From a virus, in IMG/VR virus record IMGVR_UViG_3300025012_000084, positions 1 through 64,000 of that record: a DNA stretch of 64,000 bases, one strand, 5' to 3'. Numbering within the stretch: the stretch's first letter is position 1; every line of letters starts with the position of its first letter. Below, in pieces: positions 26,002 to 34,826 of this stretch. A program made the translations under genes and the position numbers. Below the pieces are notes generated by a model. The model was not told the DNA's origin and searched no databases. It saw only the letters and a program-made list of their open reading frames with translations.

Positions 26002-27630
26002 ATGAATATATTAGAGCAAGCAAGACTATTGGAGCAGCTCCCTGATGCGGCATTGCAGCGCGAGATGCAGCAGCCGACTGGAAGCACTCCATCGTATCTC
26101 GTGGTGACCGAGATAGACAGGCGAAATAAGTTGCGCCAAGGCGCCAGTGTCGGTGCAGGAGAGCCTCCTACGGTTGCGAGCCAGGTGACTGCGCAGATAA
26201 ATCAGCAGCAGCCGGTTCAAACACAGCAAACCATGGCCGGTGCCAGGTCTGTAGGAATAGCCGCCGTGCCCGGCACCCAGCCACCACCAATGCAAAAAAT
26301 GGCTGGAGGCGGTATCGTCGCGTTCAAGAAAGGTGGTGAGGTGTGCGGGTACGCGGGAGGTGGTCTGCCGAGGTTGAGCCTGGACGAAGAGATTGCCAGG
26401 GAGCTTGGGTACAAAGGCGGCGGTGATTCGGCAGCGGTCAGGTCATTCCTGGCAACAAAAGACAATGTAGATATAGCTCAAGCAACGAATCGCGTGAGAT
26501 CGGCAAGAGCGACGTCTGGCCCGGAGCGTTTTGGAGTAGGTGTAGCTGCTGGCCCGCGCGTTGCAGGCGCTATGGCCTCTGACATCGCCTCTGATTACGG
26601 AAATATGTACCAAAAGGCTGTGTCTGAGCCTGTCGGCGGATTTCTGGCCGGTGTGTTCGGCGGGGGAGAAGAGACTGTGCCAGCTCAGACGCGACCGCCC
26701 GGAGTTCCGGACGTTACCGAAGAGCAGCGCGCGGCAGCGCAACGGCGCGCCCAGAGACAGGCTGCTGCGCAAGCTCAACCTCCTGCGGCTGTGCCACCGG
26801 CGGTTCGTCCCGGTCTGGCAGGGTTGCCTTCCGGGGCGGTTACACTGGATGAGAACGTGCAGCTGCCTCGCGCAGCGGCCACAGACCCTCGCGCCCAGAT
26901 GGAGGAGGCGCGCGCGCTGTACGGGGCAGACCCGGCAGCGGCAGCTCTCCAGAAAGCTATCTCGGACAGAGAAGCCGGTATCGCCGGGAAGCGTAAAGAT
27001 GCGGGGAACATGGCTCTTATCAAAGGCGGTCTGGACATGATGTCAGCGGCCAGCCGTCCCGGAGCCACGTTCTTTGGCTCCGCCGCAGAAGGTGCCAAGT
27101 CAGGTCTGGCGGCATTGGAGAAGAGCGGCTCCACCATTTCCGCCGAGGAAGATGCCATTCAGCAGGCGAGGATAGCCGAGCTGTCCAGGCAGCGCGGAGA
27201 GACTGTCGGTCTTGCGGACAAGGCATTGGCACGAAAGCAGCAGGTGGAGGACAAAAACGCGGGTATCGCCCAAACAGAGGCTGTTCTCGGGTTCGACATC
27301 AAGAAGTTTAACGCCGAGCAGAAGCAGCGATTCGTGACGGCAGGTGCCGCGCTGGCGGCATCCAACGCCCAGCACAAGGAGCAGATGGCTCGACTCACGT
27401 CCCAAGACCAAAGAGACATGGCGACAGCCGCTCACAGGCCGGTAGAAGACGCTACCGCAGAGCTGAAAATACTGATAGGCGCTGGCGCAAGCCCGAAGGC
27501 TATTGAAGAGGCTACTATTGTGCTCCACACGGCGGCGGCCAACTACGAAAAATTCCTGCAAGAAAAGCTGGGCCGATCAAATTACAGTACACGTGCCGGC
27601 AATACAGGCGCGATAGGTGTGTTGCGATAG
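26002..27630 (+). CDS. Internal virion / ejection protein with coiled coil
   Basis: The 542-aa protein has GGGIVAFKKGGEV around residue 103 and a repeat-like YAGGGLPRL, motifs often found in phage internal proteins, then an Ala/Arg/Gln-rich helical C-terminal half (about 240-520). The gene precedes the 2089-aa polyvalent protein. The function is inferred from composition and position only. Confidence 0.6.
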   Translation: MNILEQARLLEQLPDAALQREMQQPTGSTPSYLVVTEIDRRNKLRQGASVGAGEPPTVASQVTAQINQQQPVQTQQTMAGARSVGIAAVPGTQPPPMQKMAGGGIVAFKKGGEVCGYAGGGLPRLSLDEEIARELGYKGGGDSAAVRSFLATKDNVDIAQATNRVRSARATSGPERFGVGVAAGPRVAGAMASDIASDYGNMYQKAVSEPVGGFLAGVFGGGEETVPAQTRPPGVPDVTEEQRAAAQRRAQRQAAAQAQPPAAVPPAVRPGLAGLPSGAVTLDENVQLPRAAATDPRAQMEEARALYGADPAAAALQKAISDREAGIAGKRKDAGNMALIKGGLDMMSAASRPGATFFGSAAEGAKSGLAALEKSGSTISAEEDAIQQARIAELSRQRGETVGLADKALARKQQVEDKNAGIAQTEAVLGFDIKKFNAEQKQRFVTAGAALAASNAQHKEQMARLTSQDQRDMATAAHRPVEDATAELKILIGAGASPKAIEEATIVLHTAAANYEKFLQEKLGRSNYSTRAGNTGAIGVLR

Positions 27631-27656
27631 CTCGGTATCGAGCGGGAGAATAGCAT

Positions 27657-30600
27657 ATGGCTCAGAGGCTTCTGGCACTGCCTGACGGCAACAAGATCGA
27701 GTACGACGACGAGAAGTATTCGATATACACGGCTCTTGACGCCGCTCGGATACAATTCCCAGGGTCATTCCCGGTAGATGACACGGCAAAACCGTCAGCG
27801 TGGAGGCGCGTTCCTGACATCGGAATCGCTGCGCTAAAAACCATGGTGGCGGTTCCAGAGATGGTTACCGGAATTGCCGACATCCCGACCGGAGGCGCTT
27901 TCGGCAAGGCTGTTGAGTCGTCAGGAGTACAGTTTGCGGAGACGCAGAAGATACTCGATACCTTGTACAGCCCGCAGCAACAGGCCGCGAACGCCGCGCT
28001 AAGAGACGCTGATGGGTTTCTGGCAACACTCGCTGCCGGTGCGTCCAACCCAAGCTCCGTCATGGCTGTTATCGGGGAGTCTGTCGGCCCTATGCTGGCA
28101 GGTAGTGTCTACGCTAGGGGCATAAGGTCTTTATATGGAATTGGAGCAGCGCCAGCCGCGTCCATCGGAGAAGGTCTTGCCATGACGGGGAGCGCTGCCG
28201 AGGGTATCCGGCAGCAGACGGAGACGGGGTACCTATCTCCGGAACAATCCTTGGCAGCACTCGGATCCGGTGTCGGAGGAGCGCTTACAGGCTACGCTGG
28301 AGCGAAGGCATCCAAGGCAATGGGTGTGACCGACATCGACGTAGCGATGGCCGAGGGTGTTGCCGGGGCTACGTCAAAAAGAGCGTTGATCGCGCGCCTG
28401 GCGGCTGGCGGGGTGTCTGAAGGCGCGTTCGAGGAGATGCCTCAATCAGCGCAAGAACAGATATGGTCGAACTACGCGCTTGGCAAGCCTCTGATGGAAG
28501 GTGTGCCGGAATCTATGGCTACAGGTCTGATGGCCGGCACTGGCATGGGCGCTGCCGCAAACATCCTGCCGAAAGCTGGAACACCTGTTCCTTCGCCACA
28601 AGATGTCGTCCCCCCAGCTCAACCAGATGCAGCTCTTCCAGCTCCACCCGCAGGAAGTGTACAGGACATGTTTTCTGGGGAGTACGGGGTTCCGCCGCAA
28701 GAGCCTGCGCCAGAGATGGTGCCTGACATAGAGGTGTCTCCAGACCAAGCCTCACTGCAATTCCCCACGATAACCCAAGATGCTTTTGCCGGATTATTGA
28801 CCACTAGGGAAGGGACTCAGACCGCGCTAGACTATATCAAGAACTCTGTCCCTGACGGTGTCCCAGGAAAAGACGAGGCGCTGAAGCTGTACCAGAAAAA
28901 ACTCGACTCATATATTGCGGCTGAGGCAGAGACCGAGCGAGAGGGCAAGCTAGCGGCTGAGTCAGCATTTACTTCTGCTGTCCCGTTACCTACCGGAGAG
29001 ATTAAGGCTCCAAGGTCTCCCGATGGGATAACGCTGACAAAAGAGATGCTGGTAAACGCCGGTATTCATCGCGGCAACAAAAAGTTGCAGAAAGTGCAGG
29101 ACGACCTGTTGGCGCACTCTGACATGGCTGAGAATGCGGAGTACATTCGAAGTGTGTTGGACGGCTTCGAGGAGGGTGTGCGCTCACTCCCAGACGCGGC
29201 TAGGGCGGAGGTGTTGGTTCGAGGGATGGATTCTATACGGAATCAGATCAGCGCTGCGGAGAAGAAAAAAAGTGATGTTGACGCAGCATGGCGAGCGCAG
29301 GAAAAGTCCGCTACGGCGCAGACGCTCAAGAGAGTCAACGAGTCAGTGATCGGCAGAGGGCTGCAAGGGTTGGATGTTCTTTCCAGCGGCAGCTCCGCCC
29401 GTCAGGAAGCAGAAGCTGCGCAGAAGCAGTTGGACGAGCAGTCGTTCGCACAGTTGCAAAAAGAGATGGCTGTTCCAGGTACGCAGTTCGGTCTTCAAGG
29501 AGAGATAACACCTCCTGGCGCAACACCGCCCACGACTGCACAGGTAGCGTCGGCAGATACTTTCGAGCAAAAAACTGCTGCGATGTTTTCCACCCCTAGG
29601 ACGCCAGGGAAAATAGCCGTTCCGACAAAAGACGCGTTGCAGCCTCGACAAGAGGAAGCTGGAGGACTAGATAAAGTAGCGCCTAAAGCCAGTAAAATAG
29701 GCGGAGTTGAGCGGCAAGAGACTAGCAAACTGATTAGCGCTCAAGCAGTAGTAGCGGCGCTCAACACCATTTCAATAAAAGAAAAAACCACTGCGGCTGG
29801 CAAAAAAGCGCGTCAGTACCGGCAGTCAGCCATGAGTCCGAACTCGACAGACGCAGATTTAGCTGTGGCAGCTACTTTTGTGCAAGAGTACGAGGCCAAG
29901 GCAGAACCAAAGGCCAAGGCAGAACCAAAAGCCAAGGCAGAACCAAAGGCCAAGGCAGAACCAAAGGCCAAGGCAGAACCAAAGGCCAAGGCAGAACCAA
30001 AGGCCAAGGCAGAACCAAAGGCAGCCCGCGAGGTGGAAGACATTGAAGTCGATCTGGCTGATGCAGCAATATCAGGTACTGACGCCGAGATAAGCGATCT
30101 TCGGAAAGAGCTGGCTGTAGCCAAGGCGCGCAGCGGGCGAGTGAAACTCGGTGGGCGCGCGGAAGACTCGAAGGAGACAGCTGCGGCTGTAACCGAGGAA
30201 AACAAGGGGCGAGTGTCTCGGACAGCGATGTCCGCCACCACCAAACTCGTGCCGCCAAAACACCTTATCGCCGCGACCAGAAAAATGGTGGAAAACATTT
30301 TGCGCGGATGGATTAACCCGCCGATAGTCCGAGTGGTGTCACTAGCCGATTTGTCCGCTGATGATCTGGCGTTTGCCGTGGGGGATGCTGAGTCACCAGC
30401 AGCTTACGGATGGATTGACGGAGACGGAGTCATTACGCTGATACACGACCACCTTAGCACTTTGAGCGACGTAAAAGCAACGCTATTCCATGAAGCTCTC
30501 GGGCATTACGGCCTTCGCAGTAAGTTTGGGGCTGACCTCAACAGGCTGTTACAGGACATATACGACACCAACCCAAAACTTCGCGCGATGGCAGATCGGC

Positions 30601-33600
30601 AGATCGAACTCGGTACAGCGACCGAGGCTGTAGGCGGAATGGAGGAGGTGTTGGCCGACTCGCAAATGAGCCGTGGAGTTGACCAGACTGTTATAGGTCG
30701 AATCGTTTCTTTGGTCAGAAATTTCGCCAGAGATATGGGCATGAGGTTTTCATACTCCGAAAATGACGTTCGGTCGATACTCAGGCAGGCGCAACGTGCG
30801 GTGGAAAAAGGTGGTGTGCGCCCGGTGTCGGCGAGAGCGGCAATCGTTTCCAAGAGATCTGCGGTCGGGCGCATAGGGGAGGTGCTAGGGATACATATGC
30901 CGGGAGTAAAGAAAACATCTCTTGCTCAGGCTGTAGGTGCTCAGAACAGCGCTATAAAAGCTGTCATAGCCTCTCCGTGGGCGCGAGTATTGTCGTCTAA
31001 ACTGGACACAATGCTCCTTTATGGCATGACCATGTCGCAGATCGGAGAGGTGTATAGCGGGCTATTTAAAAAAGGAGGGCTGCGCGCTGTGATTAGCGCT
31101 GTAGAAGACCTGTCGTCCACCAGGATGAAGTACATAAAGCAAGGCGACGCCATCGGCAACCAATTTCTGCGAGATGTCGATCTCGAATTTCGCGCGCTGG
31201 CGAACGACATGATGGCCCGGTCTACGAAGGACGGTATATTCCCGGACAAAACGTTCGAGGAAAACGCGGCCCTTGGAACTGTGACCGAAGACCGACGTGA
31301 TGCGTATGACGACATCGCTACAGAGTATGCTGCCCTGAAACGAGGTATGGACGCTAGGACACCTGGGTCAGGACAGAAGTTTGAGAACGTCTACCGCGCC
31401 ATGTACACGCACGGAAAGTTTTTGTATGACGAGAAACTGCGCCAGACAGAGGAGAATATCGGGGATCTATTCAAAAAACAGAAAGCTGTTGCCACTGCCG
31501 CCATCGCAAAAAATCCATCTAGAGAAAACAAGGCGGCACTGCGCAGTCTCGACCGAGACCTCAAGGTGTTCCAGGAGAAACTTGGTGTGTTGCGTAACCG
31601 AGTCGCAGGGCCGTACTTTCCACTGGCTCGATTCGGAAACCATATCGTCACGATGGCATCAAAGGACTACGAGACTGCCGAGGAGGAGGTTGACGCCCTG
31701 CGCAAGCAGTTGGAGCCGATCGAGTCGCTGGTGGATGAAGACCCTTCGGATGCCAACAAGGCCGAGCTCAAGGCGTTGCGCGAGAAATACTCCGACGCGA
31801 AGAAGACGTTGGAGAAACTGACCGCGAGTCCGGATGACTACTATGTCGAGGTGTTCGAGGGTGAGGCTGACGCGCTGAGAGCATTTGACGAGATGGCTGC
31901 CGACGCGGAGGAGAAGGGTGAAGGCGCTATCGTTCGCAAAACTCTGGCCAAAGATTATGAGGGGCGTGATTCCGTGCCGGCCACGCGGGAGTTCATGGAC
32001 AAGATCAGCTCTGCGGTGACCGGAACTATGTCTGCACAAGAGGCTTCAAGGTTCAACACTCTGATGGCGACCGTGATGACCGAGATGTCTCTGAGCGACA
32101 CAGTGCGCCGCCAGTTACGCCGGAAGAATGTATCTGGGCATGACAAGGATATGTTCAGAGGGTTCAGCCGTATGGTCAGTTCCGACGCGCACTTCCTGGC
32201 CAACCTGGCTCACAGACAGCACATATCCGAGGCGCTATCTGACATGAAGCTGGAAGCGGATACTGTTCGTGGCGACAACTCCAAGCAGATAAAAGTCTTG
32301 AACGTAATGTCCAAGCATATCGACGGTCAAACAGACTACGCTGGCAAGAACTTGGCATCAAATATAACCTCGTGGACGTCTGTGTGGATGCTGCTCACGT
32401 CACCCGCATACATCGCCTCGAACATGACCCAGCCGTGGATTGTATCTCTGCCGCTGCTGGCGGCAGATTCAAATGTGGCTTCCGCCGTCGCCGCGCTCAA
32501 CAAGGGTCTGAGTGAGGCCATGAGCGTCGTAAAGCTATCGGCTGAAGCCGGAGAAGACACCGGCTTCATAAAGAAGTGGTCTAACGTACTGGTCGATGTT
32601 GAAGTGGTGCGGGCGCAGCTCGGAGATGAGGCAGCCGACCTGATAAACCACATGCTGGATAACCAGCTAATCGACGTCTCGCTGTCCTCAGATGCGGGTC
32701 TCAACAGCAACGCGGGTTCCGGCATAAAGGACGCTGTTCTAAAGGCCGTCGGGTCTGCTCCGCACCTGACTGAAGTCACGAACCGGATAGGCACCGCTCT
32801 GGCAGCATTCAGTCTGGCGCGTCGAGAGAACCCTAATGCATCGAAAGACGAACTGTACTCCTACGTCAAAAAAGTCCTTGACAACACACACTTCAACTAC
32901 TCGGCGGATAACGAGCCGCTTGCATGGAAAAAGCTGCCGTTTGCGCATGTACTGTTGCAGTTCAAGAAATACCAGGAAGGTATGCTGTATCTGGTGTTCA
33001 ACAACATAGCCACAGCTGTTAGCCGTAATCCTGACGTCACGCTGAAAGAGCGCAAGGCAGCGCGCGCGCTGCTAGGGTATCTGGCGGGGACGCATTTTGT
33101 GGCCGCCGGAGCTATAGGAGTGCCTCTGTCAGGGGCTGTTATGGGTGTAATCAATGCCGCCATGGCCGCACTTGGCGGGGACGATGAGCCGTGGGATTCG
33201 GCGACTGAGCTGCACGATGGCATTGCAGAAGTGTTCGGAGATGATTTCGCGACCATCATTTCTAAAGGGCTTCCAGCGTATCTTGGGCTAGACCTTTCAC
33301 AAAAGCTCGGATCCGGCGACATCGCCTCGTTCACGAGGTTCACCGACGACAAGGCCCAAGGAAAAGAGTGGTATAAATCCATGTTGGTAAACTCCATGGG
33401 GCCATTCTTTGGGGGGCTGGCGCCCAGGGCATTCGACGGCGCAAACTTCCTGTTGCACGGTGACCTGTGGAAGGCGTCCGAGAAATTCGCCCCTTCGATA
33501 GTCTCAAGCACGATGAAGGCGTACAGATTCGCTGACGAGGGTCTGACCACCATGTATGGAAATGTCGCCATCCCAGCGGAGAGCTTTGGAGCACACGAGA

Positions 33601-33926
33601 TATTCGGCAAAGCGCTGGGGTTCACGCCAACGGTTGAGACCGCGTACTACGACGAGAAGTCCAAGCAGGCGCGAATTTCCGGATACTACGACGAGCAGGC
33701 GACTGAGATCACCCAGCAATACATAGCCGCGCGCGAGTCGGGAGAAGGTATGCCGGAGGTGATGCAGGAGCTTAGAGACATAAATGCAGAGAGAGCCGAA
33801 AAAGGCGGTAAGCCGATTCCGTTCAGCCGACTGCAAAAGGCGTTCAACGAAAAACAGATCTACGCGAAAGAGAGAAATCCTGCCGGCGTCAGAGTGCGTA
33901 AATCCGAGGCGTGGATGATGGACTAG
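27657..33926 (+). CDS. Giant polyvalent virion protein with PLxRFG and zinc-peptidase motifs (2089 aa)
   Basis: The N-terminus carries Ala/Gly hydrophobic regions (about 125-300). A (AEPKAK)n linker lies near residues 745-790. A zinc-metallopeptidase-like HEALGH lies at 945-950 with a following Glu-rich helix (GGMEEVLADS), and the PLARFG signature of the PLxRFG family lies at 1322-1327. The C-terminal third has helical and amphipathic regions. PLxRFG proteins are giant polyvalent proteins thought to be packaged and injected with the DNA, where linked enzyme domains act on host defences or the envelope. The 3' end overlaps a convergent gene by four bases. Confidence 0.75.
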   Translation: MAQRLLALPDGNKIEYDDEKYSIYTALDAARIQFPGSFPVDDTAKPSAWRRVPDIGIAALKTMVAVPEMVTGIADIPTGGAFGKAVESSGVQFAETQKILDTLYSPQQQAANAALRDADGFLATLAAGASNPSSVMAVIGESVGPMLAGSVYARGIRSLYGIGAAPAASIGEGLAMTGSAAEGIRQQTETGYLSPEQSLAALGSGVGGALTGYAGAKASKAMGVTDIDVAMAEGVAGATSKRALIARLAAGGVSEGAFEEMPQSAQEQIWSNYALGKPLMEGVPESMATGLMAGTGMGAAANILPKAGTPVPSPQDVVPPAQPDAALPAPPAGSVQDMFSGEYGVPPQEPAPEMVPDIEVSPDQASLQFPTITQDAFAGLLTTREGTQTALDYIKNSVPDGVPGKDEALKLYQKKLDSYIAAEAETEREGKLAAESAFTSAVPLPTGEIKAPRSPDGITLTKEMLVNAGIHRGNKKLQKVQDDLLAHSDMAENAEYIRSVLDGFEEGVRSLPDAARAEVLVRGMDSIRNQISAAEKKKSDVDAAWRAQEKSATAQTLKRVNESVIGRGLQGLDVLSSGSSARQEAEAAQKQLDEQSFAQLQKEMAVPGTQFGLQGEITPPGATPPTTAQVASADTFEQKTAAMFSTPRTPGKIAVPTKDALQPRQEEAGGLDKVAPKASKIGGVERQETSKLISAQAVVAALNTISIKEKTTAAGKKARQYRQSAMSPNSTDADLAVAATFVQEYEAKAEPKAKAEPKAKAEPKAKAEPKAKAEPKAKAEPKAKAEPKAAREVEDIEVDLADAAISGTDAEISDLRKELAVAKARSGRVKLGGRAEDSKETAAAVTEENKGRVSRTAMSATTKLVPPKHLIAATRKMVENILRGWINPPIVRVVSLADLSADDLAFAVGDAESPAAYGWIDGDGVITLIHDHLSTLSDVKATLFHEALGHYGLRSKFGADLNRLLQDIYDTNPKLRAMADRQIELGTATEAVGGMEEVLADSQMSRGVDQTVIGRIVSLVRNFARDMGMRFSYSENDVRSILRQAQRAVEKGGVRPVSARAAIVSKRSAVGRIGEVLGIHMPGVKKTSLAQAVGAQNSAIKAVIASPWARVLSSKLDTMLLYGMTMSQIGEVYSGLFKKGGLRAVISAVEDLSSTRMKYIKQGDAIGNQFLRDVDLEFRALANDMMARSTKDGIFPDKTFEENAALGTVTEDRRDAYDDIATEYAALKRGMDARTPGSGQKFENVYRAMYTHGKFLYDEKLRQTEENIGDLFKKQKAVATAAIAKNPSRENKAALRSLDRDLKVFQEKLGVLRNRVAGPYFPLARFGNHIVTMASKDYETAEEEVDALRKQLEPIESLVDEDPSDANKAELKALREKYSDAKKTLEKLTASPDDYYVEVFEGEADALRAFDEMAADAEEKGEGAIVRKTLAKDYEGRDSVPATREFMDKISSAVTGTMSAQEASRFNTLMATVMTEMSLSDTVRRQLRRKNVSGHDKDMFRGFSRMVSSDAHFLANLAHRQHISEALSDMKLEADTVRGDNSKQIKVLNVMSKHIDGQTDYAGKNLASNITSWTSVWMLLTSPAYIASNMTQPWIVSLPLLAADSNVASAVAALNKGLSEAMSVVKLSAEAGEDTGFIKKWSNVLVDVEVVRAQLGDEAADLINHMLDNQLIDVSLSSDAGLNSNAGSGIKDAVLKAVGSAPHLTEVTNRIGTALAAFSLARRENPNASKDELYSYVKKVLDNTHFNYSADNEPLAWKKLPFAHVLLQFKKYQEGMLYLVFNNIATAVSRNPDVTLKERKAARALLGYLAGTHFVAAGAIGVPLSGAVMGVINAAMAALGGDDEPWDSATELHDGIAEVFGDDFATIISKGLPAYLGLDLSQKLGSGDIASFTRFTDDKAQGKEWYKSMLVNSMGPFFGGLAPRAFDGANFLLHGDLWKASEKFAPSIVSSTMKAYRFADEGLTTMYGNVAIPAESFGAHEIFGKALGFTPTVETAYYDEKSKQARISGYYDEQATEITQQYIAARESGEGMPEVMQELRDINAERAEKGGKPIPFSRLQKAFNEKQIYAKERNPAGVRVRKSEAWMMD
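29896..30020 (+). repeat. 18-bp tandem repeat encoding Ala-Glu-Pro-Lys-Ala-Lys
   Basis: About seven near-identical copies of an 18-bp unit (AAGGCAGAACCAAAGGCC) encode a charged linker in the 2089-aa protein. Copies differ by single synonymous changes. Confidence 0.88.
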
Positions 33927-34120
33927 CCGATCCTGATTACACGAAGCCCGTACATCCCACGCTCTATCCCACGCACCACTGTGACCGTCACACCTGCCCG
34001 AGCAGCTTTTCGACGCAACCGTTGCTCGGCGAGAGCCTCGTCGTAAGCCGGGTAGAAAAAGCTGCTGCCGACTTCCATTGTTGACAGAGGCGTTGTGAAA
34101 GTCTCTTTTTTGGAGATCAT
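33923..34120 (-). CDS. Small basic hypothetical protein
   Basis: The 65-aa product starts in the stop of the gene upstream on the same strand (ATGA). It has GSSFFYP, a helix rich in Arg/Ala (EQRLRRKAARAG) and a C-terminal strand pair (VTVTVVRGIERGMYGLRVIRI). The pattern resembles small phage nucleic-acid-binding proteins, but no family is named. It is the last gene of the leftward replication module and overlaps the convergent late gene by four bases. Confidence 0.68.
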   Translation of the reverse strand: MISKKETFTTPLSTMEVGSSFFYPAYDEALAEQRLRRKAARAGVTVTVVRGIERGMYGLRVIRIG

Positions 34121-34710
34121 CGCGAGAACAGCTCCAGAATCGCATCTTGGGCTTCAGATGCGACTACGCCGGTTGCAAACAGTTCGTTGGCTATTAGAGC
34201 AGCGGCTACTGTGGACGCCGCTAAATGAGTGCGGCTTTTATCAGGCAGAACATCTTTGTACCTGGAAACCAGTGCTTGCACAAGTTTCTCTGACTCCAAT
34301 TCATTGTCCGATATGTACGCCATGAACGCGGTTCCAGTACAGCCGTATCCAGCGTCGAGACGTTCTATCGGCGCGCCCTCAAAGACTAGACACATCGCGT
34401 TAGGTGGCACCGAAGTCTTCTTGCCTCCCCCCTGGTCTTCGCCCCACACCCATCGAGCGTTACTTGCCGCCGATTCGTTTTGAGCCCCTGTGAAACATAT
34501 CTGCACCTCGTGTCCGCAGGTCTGCAAGTACAACACTACACCTAGTGATAGATACACCGATACCAGTGAATGTAGTCCTGTAGAGCATAGTCTGATCGGA
34601 GCAGCGTCTTCGCGCCTAGAGAACGGTGGAATAGCGTCGTTGACGCCAAGTGTCGTTCGACCTCGCCACCGATTTGGGACGGTCATTTCTACAATATCCG
34701 GCAACAACAT
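34117..34710 (-). CDS. Hypothetical protein at the end of the replication module
   Basis: The ATG at 34710 follows GGGAGTGCTGAC; a longer ORF to 34785 would include the terminator hairpin and is rejected. The 197-aa protein contains TCGHEVQICFTGAQNES and WVWGEDQGGGKKTSVPPNAM, followed by a helical C-terminus. I do not recognise it. It has its own promoter upstream (34798-34826), with an intrinsic terminator in between. Confidence 0.7.
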   Translation of the reverse strand: MLLPDIVEMTVPNRWRGRTTLGVNDAIPPFSRREDAAPIRLCSTGLHSLVSVYLSLGVVLYLQTCGHEVQICFTGAQNESAASNARWVWGEDQGGGKKTSVPPNAMCLVFEGAPIERLDAGYGCTGTAFMAYISDNELESEKLVQALVSRYKDVLPDKSRTHLAASTVAAALIANELFATGVVASEAQDAILELFSR

Positions 34711-34723
34711 GTCAGCACTCCCA

Positions 34724-34750
34724 TAAAAATCCCGCCGTTTTACCGGCGGG
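34724..34750 (-). terminator. Intrinsic terminator or attenuator, leftward
   Basis: On the - strand a perfect CCCGCCG / CGGCGGG stem (34731-34750) is followed by ATTTTT. It lies between the promoter at 34798-34826 and the gene starting at 34710, so it could work as an attenuator. Confidence 0.78.
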
Positions 34751-34756
34751 AAAGAT

Positions 34757-34797
34757 GCTTCCACTCTCTTGGCGGGGGGACCCATTCGAGTGGAAGC
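34757..34797 (-). promoter_or_regulatory. 10-bp inverted repeat at the transcription start
   Basis: GCTTCCACTC (34757-34766) and GAGTGGAAGC (34788-34797) match perfectly. The right arm abuts the -10 box of the leftward promoter, so it may be an operator or a 5' mRNA hairpin. Confidence 0.65.
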
Positions 34798-34826
34798 ACA
34801 ATACCAAACCTGACTGAATCTGTCAA
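34798..34826 (-). promoter_or_regulatory. Leftward sigma70-type promoter
   Basis: On the - strand: TTGACA (34826-34821), 17-bp spacer, TATTGT (34803-34798). The -35 box overlaps the stop codon of the primase-helicase gene. Confidence 0.75.
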
